Of a stretch of DNA of 64,000 nucleotides, positions 1 through 8,056 are shown piece after piece; within the stretch, counting starts at the first letter, position 1; each line of letters starts with the position of its first letter. The stretch is from JAIYDQ01 sp034408855. GTDB taxonomy: Bacteria; Planctomycetota; Planctomycetia; Pirellulales; Pirellulaceae. Location of the stretch: assembly GCA_034408855.1 (NCBI GenBank), contig JAWXCK010000296.1:1-64000 (forward strand), written 5' to 3'. The notes beneath the pieces are model-generated. The model made no database searches. It saw nothing but the letters and a program-made list of their open reading frames with translations, and had not been told where the DNA came from. Made by a program: the position numbers and the translations under genes.

Positions 1-528
1 CGGGTGTCCGTTGAAACTTCGGTTTTCTATTCGTAACGCTAAATAGTCAATTTTGCCCCACAGATTCTGCGGAAGAGCCAAATGCTATTGGTCATAGCGT
101 GCCTACGAAAGTAAAGTCTTAAACTTTTCAAGATTTCTTGGTCGCCCCTGCGATGCGATCGAAAGTTTCGTTAGCTGTGTGATTGGCGTGATGTGTTGGA
201 TAATTCCAATCGTATATAGGGCGTCAGAATGTGCAAAGCAGGAACCTGATTCGTCGCATTCGGCATGAAACCGCTGGGCTTGGTTCGTTGTTATGCGAGG
301 AGCCATTGTTCGAGGCTCTCGAACAATAACGAAGATTTGCGGCGATTTTCCGCAACCATCTGTGGCTTGTTGCGACAACCGAATTGAAGCGGGATTTTTA
401 TCGATCGATGTAGATCAGCATTCCTAACGGTTAGGCCGCTCAATACTGTCTATTCATCGATATCAGTTCATAGTTACGAACTGAATTCGATCAAGAACGT
501 CAATTATGACGGGGAAGAATCGGAGCCA
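1..528. other. Non-coding or unrecognised left end
   Basis: No convincing gene is seen here. The stretch looks more AT-rich than the genes to its right. It holds a perfect 10-bp inverted repeat with a 3-base loop at 305-327 and a 13-bp palindrome (CCTAAC-G-GTTAGG) at 423-435. A 91-codon open frame on the minus strand (103-378) has no recognisable motif and is probably chance. Confidence 0.4.
305..327. repeat. Perfect short inverted repeat
   Basis: Arms ATTGTTCGAG (305-314) and CTCGAACAAT (318-327) are exact reverse complements around a GCT loop. It could be an operator-like dyad or a tight hairpin. No gene start lies close enough to assign a role. Confidence 0.5.
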
Positions 529-644
529 ATGTCAGTCGTACTCGAATCGCCCCATTGGGCTGCAAACGCGCGCCTCCAAAGCGCTGCCAACAATAATCCG
601 TCGATGCCGGCGTCGCTGGTCGCGAGGTTCTGGGCGCGCTGGAT

Positions 645-1379
645 TTGCCGCTGCGAGGCTGGAAGCCGCCGGTGAGCACTGATTGGGGTGGGCAACTTGC
701 CAAGACCATTGCGCCACTGGCTCAGTTGAAAGTCGTCGCAGCACAGCGGGCGCTCAGCGATATTCGGGCGATGCTGTCATTCGGCAAGTTCGACTTCGTG
801 ACCGTCGACGGCGTGACATTAACGGCGCGGAAGACGCACTTCAAACTTGTTTCGCCGGGCGGAACGAAGCTCGCGAACGAGGAGTTCATTACGCTCGCCA
901 CGATCGACCCGCTGATCAACAATTATCGCGGCATCCATCGGACGCTGGGGAACCCGAAGATGTTTCGGCACACTATCTATACCGGTGGGGATACCACGGA
1001 TGGTCTCAGTACGGCTGCCGAGTGTCCGCTCGGCGGGCCGATCGCGTTCGGACCTCCTTTTTCGAATTTCACATTCGATCCGTTCAACATCAGCCACAAT
1101 ATCGCGAAGACAGGGCGCAATTCGCTCGCCGCGATGGTGATCCATGAAGCGACACATGCCATCGACGGTCGGTCGGGCTTCACGGAATCCGAAAATTTGA
1201 CAACGCATATTTCGGAAACGGAGCCTCCATACGAAACTCAGGCAGCGCGATTTGCCCGACACAACCCGAGCGCCTACGCGACGTTTGCCGCTCATATCCA
1301 TGACAAGGCTGACCGGCCTCGAACTCAGCGGTTTGGACTTGGAGGCGCATTGAACCCCAATGGCGGTCGGCCTCTTTAA
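645..1379 (+). CDS. Zincin-like putative metalloprotease, probably frameshifted at its 5' end
   Basis: A 244-codon frame from a TTG, carrying an HExxH zinc-protease signature (IHEATHAID) in the last third (codons about 165-173). I do not recognise the family securely; it recalls the zincin-like cassettes attached to peptidoglycan-binding-like N-termini. The frame is open back to 597 without an ATG. In another frame an ATG at 529 reads MSVVLESPHWAANARLQSAA and then runs out near 620-675. Restoring one base near 621-626 would join it to this frame as SLVAEVLGALDLPL, so the intact gene probably began at 529 and had about 283 codons. Local GC looks higher than in the flanks, which fits acquired DNA. 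Either a pseudogene or a sequencing error; protease function is inferred from the motif only. Confidence 0.55.
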   Translation: MPLRGWKPPVSTDWGGQLAKTIAPLAQLKVVAAQRALSDIRAMLSFGKFDFVTVDGVTLTARKTHFKLVSPGGTKLANEEFITLATIDPLINNYRGIHRTLGNPKMFRHTIYTGGDTTDGLSTAAECPLGGPIAFGPPFSNFTFDPFNISHNIAKTGRNSLAAMVIHEATHAIDGRSGFTESENLTTHISETEPPYETQAARFARHNPSAYATFAAHIHDKADRPRTQRFGLGGALNPNGGRPL

Positions 1380-1646
1380 ACTCGATACGGTTCATCTTTC
1401 ATCGGGACAAGGGAGACGACGCTCAATTCTAAATTCGCCGAGCTGGAATCGATGAATGCAGTTGCGTTTTCCCCGGCGGAGCGGATAGGTTGGGAAAATC
1501 GATAAAATTTGTTGTCGAATGCAGCTTGCGTCGACATCTTAGTGCGACATTCTCGTCGTTCACGAAAATTTTAGGTAGACTATTCCGTTTTTGATACACT
1601 AAATAGTCATCGTTAATCTTCGTGCTATCTGGCTTCAGAATCGTAC

Positions 1647-3233
1647 ATGAATCAAAAATCTGCCCGCGAAAATAGTCTGGTGTCGGTGACCAACGGGAGC
1701 GAATTCCTGCTGATCCCCTACGCCGAACTCGATCAGGTACAGGCGGAAGGTTACTACCGACCATCGGAACGCGGGCTCACGATCGTTTCCGATGGCAAGC
1801 AACTACTCGAAGTCCCGATCGCTAAAGTCGAAGCAACAGAACACCCTGACTTTAGCGATGTCCTCGCCCGCGAACGATCGGTTACCGCACAGCCTGACGA
1901 TAGGCTTGCTCCGCGCAAGCCCGAGGCCGCGTCGACCAAGGTGCAGCGAAGCCAAGCTCCTGCGGACCGAGAACCGGCCTCGGACACTCTCAAAACTAAA
2001 GCTGGTTCATCGAAACCAGTTTCTTCCGCGACGATCCTCGAGTCCAAAGCAACTTCATCAGTCGTTGCATTAAAATTCGTTGCATCGAATGCTGTTGCAA
2101 TCGATCGGCCAGAGCAAGAATGGAAGTACCGGTTTTCGATCAACGAATACATTGAAAGATCCGTACAAGAAGCCGAGTTGGCTCGACTGGAGCGGGAACG
2201 GAAAATCGACGAGCTTACCGGCTGGAATCAATTTGTATTCATCGTCAAGCTCTGGTTTCAGGATCAACGTGCCCATTTTTGGAGGAAGATCAGAACGGGC
2301 GGCATCAGCGCAGCCATCCATCTCGCGATGCTATTGATCCTGGCAAGTTTCTTTATTGTGAATCGGCCGCCAAACGTATTTTCGATTGTTGCTTCTATCA
2401 ACGACAGCGCAGACCTCGTCGAAGAAGCTACACTCGAACTCCAACCGACCGAAATAACCGAGCCTTCGGAAAGCAGTGCCGCCGAAGCAGCACCTGCCGA
2501 AGAGAGCGCAACGGAGATACTCCAACCTACGACGACGCCAAACTTTATGGCAGCGGTCAGCCGCCCGTCGATCCAGACTCCGGCCGTAAGCGGTAAGGGG
2601 ATCGACGGAACGGCTAAGACGATGGGAAAGCCGACCGTTTTTGGAAGCAATTTATCGGGTACGAACTTTGTCTTCGTAATCGACAATTCAAACAGCATGA
2701 CCGGTGGTCGTTTCGAAACGGCTTTATTGCAATTGATATTGACGGTCAATCAGCTCACCCCCAAACAACGATTCTACGTCATCTTTTATAGCGACACTGC
2801 CTATGGAATGCTGCATCCGAATACTGTACGAACCCTTGCGCCAGCCACTCCGCAAAATAAAAATACACTAGGGCGATGGCTCAATACCGTACCGTTATGT
2901 CTCAAAACCAATGGCAAGGAAGCAATTGAGAAAGCGATTATGCTGAACCCAGATGTGATTTACGTCCTAGGCGATGGGGCGTTCACCGACAAAGCGGCTG
3001 AGTATTTTTCTAGAAAGCCGCATCCGACGATTGTGATTCATACTCGAGGTATGGAAGTTAAAAAAACGGATGCGGACGGATTCAAGAAATTAGCTGAGTC
3101 GCATCGCGGGACGTACAAAGACGTCGGGGTAATGCCAGAAGGCGCGGCGATGGCAAAAGAGTTTCCGAGGCCGCGCAATAACACGCGGGGAACGATTTGG
3201 GGCATCACACTGCCGCTCGAGAAGAAAAAGTGA
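1647..3233 (+). CDS. Membrane-anchored VWA-domain protein
   Basis: A 528-residue protein of unknown role. Residues 1-75 form an uncharacterised N-terminal domain, followed by a charged low-complexity linker to about 155, a Glu/Arg-rich helical stretch (165-190) and one membrane segment at about 218-238. An Ala/Glu/Thr-rich linker leads to a von Willebrand A domain from about 338. The MIDAS motif DxSxS is intact as DNSNS (346-350), so metal-dependent ligand binding is plausible. The ATG at 1647 has only a weak ribosome-binding site. The stop codon overlaps the GTG of the next gene (GTGA at 3230-3233), implying translational coupling. The domain order suggests a cytoplasmic N-terminus and an external VWA domain (inference). 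It leads an apparent three-gene operon. Confidence 0.8.
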   Translation: MNQKSARENSLVSVTNGSEFLLIPYAELDQVQAEGYYRPSERGLTIVSDGKQLLEVPIAKVEATEHPDFSDVLARERSVTAQPDDRLAPRKPEAASTKVQRSQAPADREPASDTLKTKAGSSKPVSSATILESKATSSVVALKFVASNAVAIDRPEQEWKYRFSINEYIERSVQEAELARLERERKIDELTGWNQFVFIVKLWFQDQRAHFWRKIRTGGISAAIHLAMLLILASFFIVNRPPNVFSIVASINDSADLVEEATLELQPTEITEPSESSAAEAAPAEESATEILQPTTTPNFMAAVSRPSIQTPAVSGKGIDGTAKTMGKPTVFGSNLSGTNFVFVIDNSNSMTGGRFETALLQLILTVNQLTPKQRFYVIFYSDTAYGMLHPNTVRTLAPATPQNKNTLGRWLNTVPLCLKTNGKEAIEKAIMLNPDVIYVLGDGAFTDKAAEYFSRKPHPTIVIHTRGMEVKKTDADGFKKLAESHRGTYKDVGVMPEGAAMAKEFPRPRNNTRGTIWGITLPLEKKK

Positions 3234-5731
3234 ACGAAAATTCTTCGTTGGCTGATTCGTCGAAACTCGAAGGGTATTGCCCGGTCTGTTTGTTAGCGCA
3301 TCGATATGACGCGCAGAGCACGTCCGAAGTTCGATGCGATTGTGGAGCGGCGTTGTTTGTTACCGCCAAAGGTAGATTGGCCACTAAAGTCGGGCCACAG
3401 GACGTCGCGGTTTCCTCGTCCTCGACAGCCGTCGATTCCGCTGCCAAGGTCTCGATTTTGGCTGAGAGCGTTCTCGATATCAAAACAGATAAGGCCGCAA
3501 AGAGTCGTGCCGAACCATCGAAATCGAGCGACGAGCCGAAGCGAAAGAGATCTTTGCTTACACCGATAGGTGGCGGTTTTGTAGCGATGCTATTGTTGTT
3601 TTCGATGGTCCTGTTTTTCCGACGCAATATGCCAAACCACGCCTCGCCGATCGAACCGACGAGCATAACGGAATCGGCAACGGTCGAAGTAAAGGAAATC
3701 GCTAGCGCAGTGATCCCGGCGGGAACGTTTGCTCGTTTGGCCGCCTTGGCACCCGATCCCGCCGCCTCGGACACGCGTGCGATGGATCTCCAAAACGATG
3801 CCGACGCTCAAGAAGTTATAAAAAGCAAAAGCTCGACGAACACATCCGCAACCAAGCCTTCCGCAAAGCAATCGCAAACCATCGCGCCAGCATTGTCACT
3901 TCCAGCAGCAACGAAGGCTCGTCCTCAAATTCCGTATCTCTCGGTCGATGTGCGCGAGCAGGTATTTGGGAATATACACGATCAGGTTTACGAGAGCTAT
4001 GAAGCGTTGATGGCCGTAGACAAAAGCGATCTCGATACCGAATCATATCGCCTTCAAATGGCCGAAACGCTTGCCTTGACGAAAAAAGCTTATGCGTTGG
4101 CTTTGCGATCGGGGAACGCCGAACAACGCGATGAACTCCTTTGCTTGCTTACCTTCCTATCGTTCAAGGGTGGGCATTTAATGGAAGCCGCGGTTTATGG
4201 TGAAGCGGTAATACGGCTCGGAGAAGCGTCCAAAGATTCGACGCATGACTCAGCGTTGATGGCCCTAGCTGCCGCTCAAGAGGCGTCGTCGATTCACTGG
4301 GGGAATCCCTCCGCCGTAGGTGAACTCCATCAGATGCGAACCATTGCAGAGTTGATCGAAACGAAGTGGCCCGACGATTCTCAACGCGATACGATTTGGA
4401 TCAGCCTCGCCCAGCGATTTGCCGCGTTTGGACAGCTCGATGAATCGGTCGAGGCATTCAAGAAGATAAAACCAAAGTCGGCTGACTTTGCCGATGCACA
4501 GCTTGGCATCGGTTCCGCATATTGGCTTGTTTCACTCGACGATACGAGTGCCGGAAAGCCGAAATCGCGAGAAAACCTTTCGCGGCTAAAGTTGGCATCC
4601 AAGCATTTCGAAGCCGGTGTCGTTGCGAAAGAAGAAAGAGAGTCGAAGCCTGACCTTCCGTTGCTTACCGCCAAACTGACGCTTGCTAAGCTTGCCAAAC
4701 GACTCGATGATCCTAAGGCGATCAAACACTGGCTCACCGGCGGCAAATTTCCTTTGATCGAATCCCTTGCGACCTCAGCGCGTCATCAACCCAAGCAGAT
4801 CGTTGTAACCGTCGACTTTGCCAAGATCGCTTTCGACGTTTTCTACCAGTCGATGATTGATGACAACGATGCTGCGGGGGCGGCGCAAGCCCTCGATTTT
4901 CTCGACAAGGTCGTTGGCCGGACCGAAGCGGGTGAAGTCAAGTCGATGGTGCTTTCGTCTCTCAAGCAACAATTCCGCCAATTGCTCGATCAGCATTCGG
5001 CGAACGAAGAAGAGATTAAGATTCTCGATAATTTGCATGCCATGGTAACCACACAGCAATCGTCGATGCATTTCAACGAAATGCTATGGATCGCCAAATC
5101 GTGGGCTGACATCGCAAAAATTTCCTCCAGCGACTCGCTCGCCGCAACGTGCTACCAACAGGCCGCCAAAACCTGCACGATTGCGATGGAGCTGAAATCA
5201 TTCCCCGAGGCTTCGCGATTAGCGACAAAACGCCAGCAAGCAGAGTGGCTACGGCTGGCAGGAAAAAAAGAAGGCTCATTGGCGATCCTCGTTGAACGAC
5301 TGAAGCTCGAACCCAATGTGATCGACCTGCAGATGCTTGCCTCGCAAAATCTCGAAGACATTGCCATCGCAAACGATTCGGTAAGTGAACTGCAAAATGC
5401 GTTGAATGGCCCCGCTGAAAAAGACGAATCGTCGCCGATTTGGGGTTGGGCAAAACTAACGGCGACCTTGCATAATCTACGGCATAGTGACCGAGGCAAT
5501 GAAATACATGCTCGTCTCCTGCTTCAATCCCATTTTCACATGGCACGTTGTCGGTGGATGTTGGCCAACGTAACGACGGACGACGCGGAGCGTACGACAC
5601 TTGTTAACAAAATTCGAATTCAAACGACGAGCTTGGGACTGTTCACTGATCAAACCGATGCTAACTTACAGTCGTGGCAAGATGCGTTCTCCCGATTGAA
5701 AATCGCCGGCAGTTCTAGCGAAGTTCTTTAG
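3230..5731 (+). CDS. Zinc-ribbon, single-pass membrane protein with TPR-like helical repeats
   Basis: 833 residues, function unknown. I chose the GTG at 3230, which overlaps the upstream stop as GTGA and follows GAGAAG; an in-frame ATG at 3197 lies inside the VWA gene and looks less likely. The N-terminus has a CxxC...CxC cluster (CPVC at 17-20, CDC at 36-38) resembling a small zinc ribbon. One membrane segment lies at about 111-130, then a Ser/Ala-rich linker to about 230. The remaining 600 residues are helical with TPR-like spacing (for example the segments around AYWLV and LAQRFAAFGQLDESVEAFKK). This looks like a scaffold. Coupling to the VWA protein suggests that the two act together. Confidence 0.75.
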   Translation: MNENSSLADSSKLEGYCPVCLLAHRYDAQSTSEVRCDCGAALFVTAKGRLATKVGPQDVAVSSSSTAVDSAAKVSILAESVLDIKTDKAAKSRAEPSKSSDEPKRKRSLLTPIGGGFVAMLLLFSMVLFFRRNMPNHASPIEPTSITESATVEVKEIASAVIPAGTFARLAALAPDPAASDTRAMDLQNDADAQEVIKSKSSTNTSATKPSAKQSQTIAPALSLPAATKARPQIPYLSVDVREQVFGNIHDQVYESYEALMAVDKSDLDTESYRLQMAETLALTKKAYALALRSGNAEQRDELLCLLTFLSFKGGHLMEAAVYGEAVIRLGEASKDSTHDSALMALAAAQEASSIHWGNPSAVGELHQMRTIAELIETKWPDDSQRDTIWISLAQRFAAFGQLDESVEAFKKIKPKSADFADAQLGIGSAYWLVSLDDTSAGKPKSRENLSRLKLASKHFEAGVVAKEERESKPDLPLLTAKLTLAKLAKRLDDPKAIKHWLTGGKFPLIESLATSARHQPKQIVVTVDFAKIAFDVFYQSMIDDNDAAGAAQALDFLDKVVGRTEAGEVKSMVLSSLKQQFRQLLDQHSANEEEIKILDNLHAMVTTQQSSMHFNEMLWIAKSWADIAKISSSDSLAATCYQQAAKTCTIAMELKSFPEASRLATKRQQAEWLRLAGKKEGSLAILVERLKLEPNVIDLQMLASQNLEDIAIANDSVSELQNALNGPAEKDESSPIWGWAKLTATLHNLRHSDRGNEIHARLLLQSHFHMARCRWMLANVTTDDAERTTLVNKIRIQTTSLGLFTDQTDANLQSWQDAFSRLKIAGSSSEVL

Positions 5732-5744
5732 TATCGTACGAAAG

Positions 5745-7646
5745 GTGAATGAGGCAGTGTCGTATTCCATTGACAAGCATTTCCAGCAATTGCGATCCTG
5801 GCTGGATATGGAATCGGAAGCCGAGCGAGCTCGAATGCAGGAGCGTCGTAAGAATCGATCTCAAGCCAATGCCGAGGCTCGCGGCGAAACGCTTGTCGAC
5901 CTGGTCGTCGCAGACGAGCGAACGGGATTGGGCGGTCGATCGTTGATCACGTTTGTCAAACGCAACCGAACGCTCTCGTTGCCATGGCATCGTTTCCGGG
6001 TTGGATCACCGGTGATCGCATCGGATGAGCTGAACGAACGCGATTGTGGTTACGGTATCGTCTGCCGCCGATCGGCCGGCTCGCTCGAAGTCGCATTCGA
6101 TGAACAGCCCGAAGGAGAGCGATTCCGATTGGATCTTTCGACTGACGAGATTACTCGAAACCGTCAGTTGGCTGCGCTTAAGGCAATCGAAAATTCACGC
6201 GGCAGAGTTGCTCAATTACGAGACGTTTTGCTCGGTGCACGTGAATTGCAATCGGATAATGCGGTCGCGATCGACATCGATCCGAAGTTTAACGCTTCTC
6301 AACAACAAGCGATTCAATTTGCTCTCTCGGCTCGCGATGTGGCGATCATTCATGGACCGCCTGGTACTGGCAAGACGACGACGGTGGTCGAGTTCATTCG
6401 TCAGGCAATTGCGAGAGGGCAGAAGGTATTGGCTTGTGCTCCCAGCAATACTGGCGTTGATAATTTATTAGAGAAGCTAGTCGGCAATCGGGTACGTGTG
6501 GTGCGCGTCGGCCATCCTGCGCGCGTTCAGGAACAACTGCAAAGCTATACGCTGGATGCACTGGTCGAAGCTGATCCTGGTATGAAGATCGTTGCCGACA
6601 TGCATCGCGAGGCCGCGAAGATCGTTCGAAAAGCTGGTAAGTTCACGCGTGCCAAACCATTGCCGGGGATGCGAGGCGATATGCGGCAAGAAGCTCGTCG
6701 GCTGCGCGAAGACGCGAAACTTTACGAGCGGCAAATCATCGCCAATGTGCTTGATCGAGCAGATGTGATCTGCGCGACGACTAATTTTGATCCGGAGATT
6801 CTAGGCGATCGGCAGTTTGATACAGTCGTCATCGACGAGGCTTGCCAAAGCACCGAAGCTGGATGCTGGCCAGCCATCTTGAAGGCCGAGCGAATGGTGC
6901 TCGCAGGTGATCATTGCCAGCTACCGCCCACGATTCTTTCGGCCGAAGCCGCCAAGCAAGGTTGTGCAGTCAGCTTGATGGAGCGCCTGGTCGAGCTATA
7001 TGGCGCGGCAATCATGCGGCAATTGACGGTGCAGTATCGAATGCACGAACAGATCATGAACTACTCGTCAAACTGTTTCTACCAAGGGAGCTTGATCGCG
7101 GACGAATCCGTTCGGACGCATCTGCTGAGCGATTTAGTCGCTCAGCCGCATTCCACCATCGTTCAGTCGCCAGCAACCTTTATCGACACGGCCGGAGCGG
7201 GCTGGGAAGAGCAAATCGAACCGGATGGCGAGAGTCGATTGAACCCGCAAGAAGGGGCATGGATCTTGCGACAAGTAGAAGAACTTTGCAACATTGGAAT
7301 CCGTCCGAAGGACATTGCGGTCATCGCCCCCTACGCAGCTCAAGTGCGCTGGCTTCGTCAACGATGTGCATTCCAAGCCGTCGAGATCGATACTGTCGAT
7401 GGCTTTCAAGGCCGGGAGAAAGAAGCGATCTTGATTACACTCGTTCGATCGAATCCGAACGGCGAAATCGGCTTTCTCGGCGATACGCGGAGGATGAACG
7501 TCGCTTTGACGCGGGCAAGAAGAAAGCTGATCGTCATAGGCGACAGTGCGACGCTGGCCGGTCATGAGTTCTATGCCAAGATGATCGCTTACTTTGAAAG
7601 TATCGGCGGCTATCAGTCGATCTGGGAGTCGAGCTACCTGGAGTAG
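5745..7646 (+). CDS. Superfamily 1 DNA/RNA helicase of the SMUBP-2/IGHMBP2 type
   Basis: 633 residues. Walker A is GPPGTGKTTT (204-213), motif II is DEAC (364-367) and motif III is GDHCQLPPT (388-396). The C-terminal half has QYRMHEQI, a DTVDGFQGRE motif V and NVALTRARRKL, all typical of Upf1-like SF1B helicases. The N-terminal 170 residues match the beta-barrel/stalk region of SMUBP-2-like proteins. ATP-dependent 5'-3' unwinding of DNA or RNA is the family activity. The start is either GTG 5745 or GTG 5757; both have imperfect ribosome sites. It follows the TPR gene by 13 bp, so it is probably co-transcribed, although no functional link to the two membrane proteins is evident. Confidence 0.9.
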   Translation: MNEAVSYSIDKHFQQLRSWLDMESEAERARMQERRKNRSQANAEARGETLVDLVVADERTGLGGRSLITFVKRNRTLSLPWHRFRVGSPVIASDELNERDCGYGIVCRRSAGSLEVAFDEQPEGERFRLDLSTDEITRNRQLAALKAIENSRGRVAQLRDVLLGARELQSDNAVAIDIDPKFNASQQQAIQFALSARDVAIIHGPPGTGKTTTVVEFIRQAIARGQKVLACAPSNTGVDNLLEKLVGNRVRVVRVGHPARVQEQLQSYTLDALVEADPGMKIVADMHREAAKIVRKAGKFTRAKPLPGMRGDMRQEARRLREDAKLYERQIIANVLDRADVICATTNFDPEILGDRQFDTVVIDEACQSTEAGCWPAILKAERMVLAGDHCQLPPTILSAEAAKQGCAVSLMERLVELYGAAIMRQLTVQYRMHEQIMNYSSNCFYQGSLIADESVRTHLLSDLVAQPHSTIVQSPATFIDTAGAGWEEQIEPDGESRLNPQEGAWILRQVEELCNIGIRPKDIAVIAPYAAQVRWLRQRCAFQAVEIDTVDGFQGREKEAILITLVRSNPNGEIGFLGDTRRMNVALTRARRKLIVIGDSATLAGHEFYAKMIAYFESIGGYQSIWESSYLE

Positions 7647-7703
7647 TATTTCGTGCCATGTTTGACGATACGTGAGCAGCACGCAACTAGCCTGGATTAC
7701 TCA

Positions 7704-7773
7704 TCAGCCGGAGTGCGTTAGCACCGGTTCGCTCGAATCGCTGGGAAACCGGACGCTAGCGGGTACCGGCTGA
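7704..7773. repeat. Imperfect inverted repeat, dispersed planctomycete type
   Basis: The left arm starts TCAGCCGGAGTGCG and ends GCACCGGTT (7704-7729). The right arm runs AACCGG...CCGGCTGA (7747-7773). The arms share their outer 6-8 bases and are degenerate inside. I recall similar elements scattered between genes in Rhodopirellula-like genomes. Confidence 0.5.
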
Positions 7774-7781
7774 TTCGTAGC

Positions 7782-7861
7782 GTTGGTGTACAGGCTTTAG
7801 CCGCAACGATGCAAATCGCCGGATCGAGGCGGAAGAGTCGCCTAAAGGCTATACACCAGCG
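7782..7861. repeat. Inverted repeat with about 37-base loop
   Basis: GTTGGTGTACAGGCTTTAGC at 7782-7801 is an imperfect reverse complement of the segment 7840-7861, which reads CGCCTAAAGGCTATACACCA and on. It could fold as a stem in RNA or be a miniature repeat element. Confidence 0.55.
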
Positions 7862-7914
7862 CACGCCACTCTCGAACAATTGTCATGTCTGCAGGCAGAG
7901 GTTGCGTCACAGTG

Positions 7915-7939
7915 GGTTCCGAGGCAGAGCCTGGGAACC
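7915..7939. repeat. Short palindromic repeat (GGTTCC...GGAACC type)
   Basis: A 25-bp near-palindrome with the core GAGGCAGAGCCT. A related core (CTAGGCAGGAGCCTGG) recurs at 15571-15596, so this looks like a dispersed intergenic repeat and not a gene-specific operator. Confidence 0.5.
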
Positions 7940-8056
7940 AAATGGTGGTTAGCGCCGAGAAGTGACGATTTTTTTGAGATTTTGCGCCCGGAATGTTAAA
8001 CTGATGGCACTATATCTTCGCTTTTCACGGTCACGCTTTTCGGTAAATGTTGTCGC

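Larger units (their letters stand above)
7647..8056. other. Intergenic repeat region upstream of the ECF sigma gene
   Basis: 410 bp without a gene. It contains three dispersed-type inverted repeats: 7704-7729 paired imperfectly with 7747-7773, 7782-7802 paired with 7840-7861, and a near-palindrome at 7915-7939 that reads GGTTCC...GGAACC. The sigma gene promoter should lie in the last 120 bp, but I see no confident -35/-10 pair. Confidence 0.6.

Noticed and set aside
103..378. 91-codon open frame on the minus strand
   Set aside because: No recognisable domain, no clear ribosome site, and it spans a palindrome; likely chance.
40..1609. Shared CTAAATAGTCA at about 41-51 and 1599-1609
   Set aside because: An 11-base match in AT-rich DNA with no wider similarity; not enough for a repeat or promoter call.
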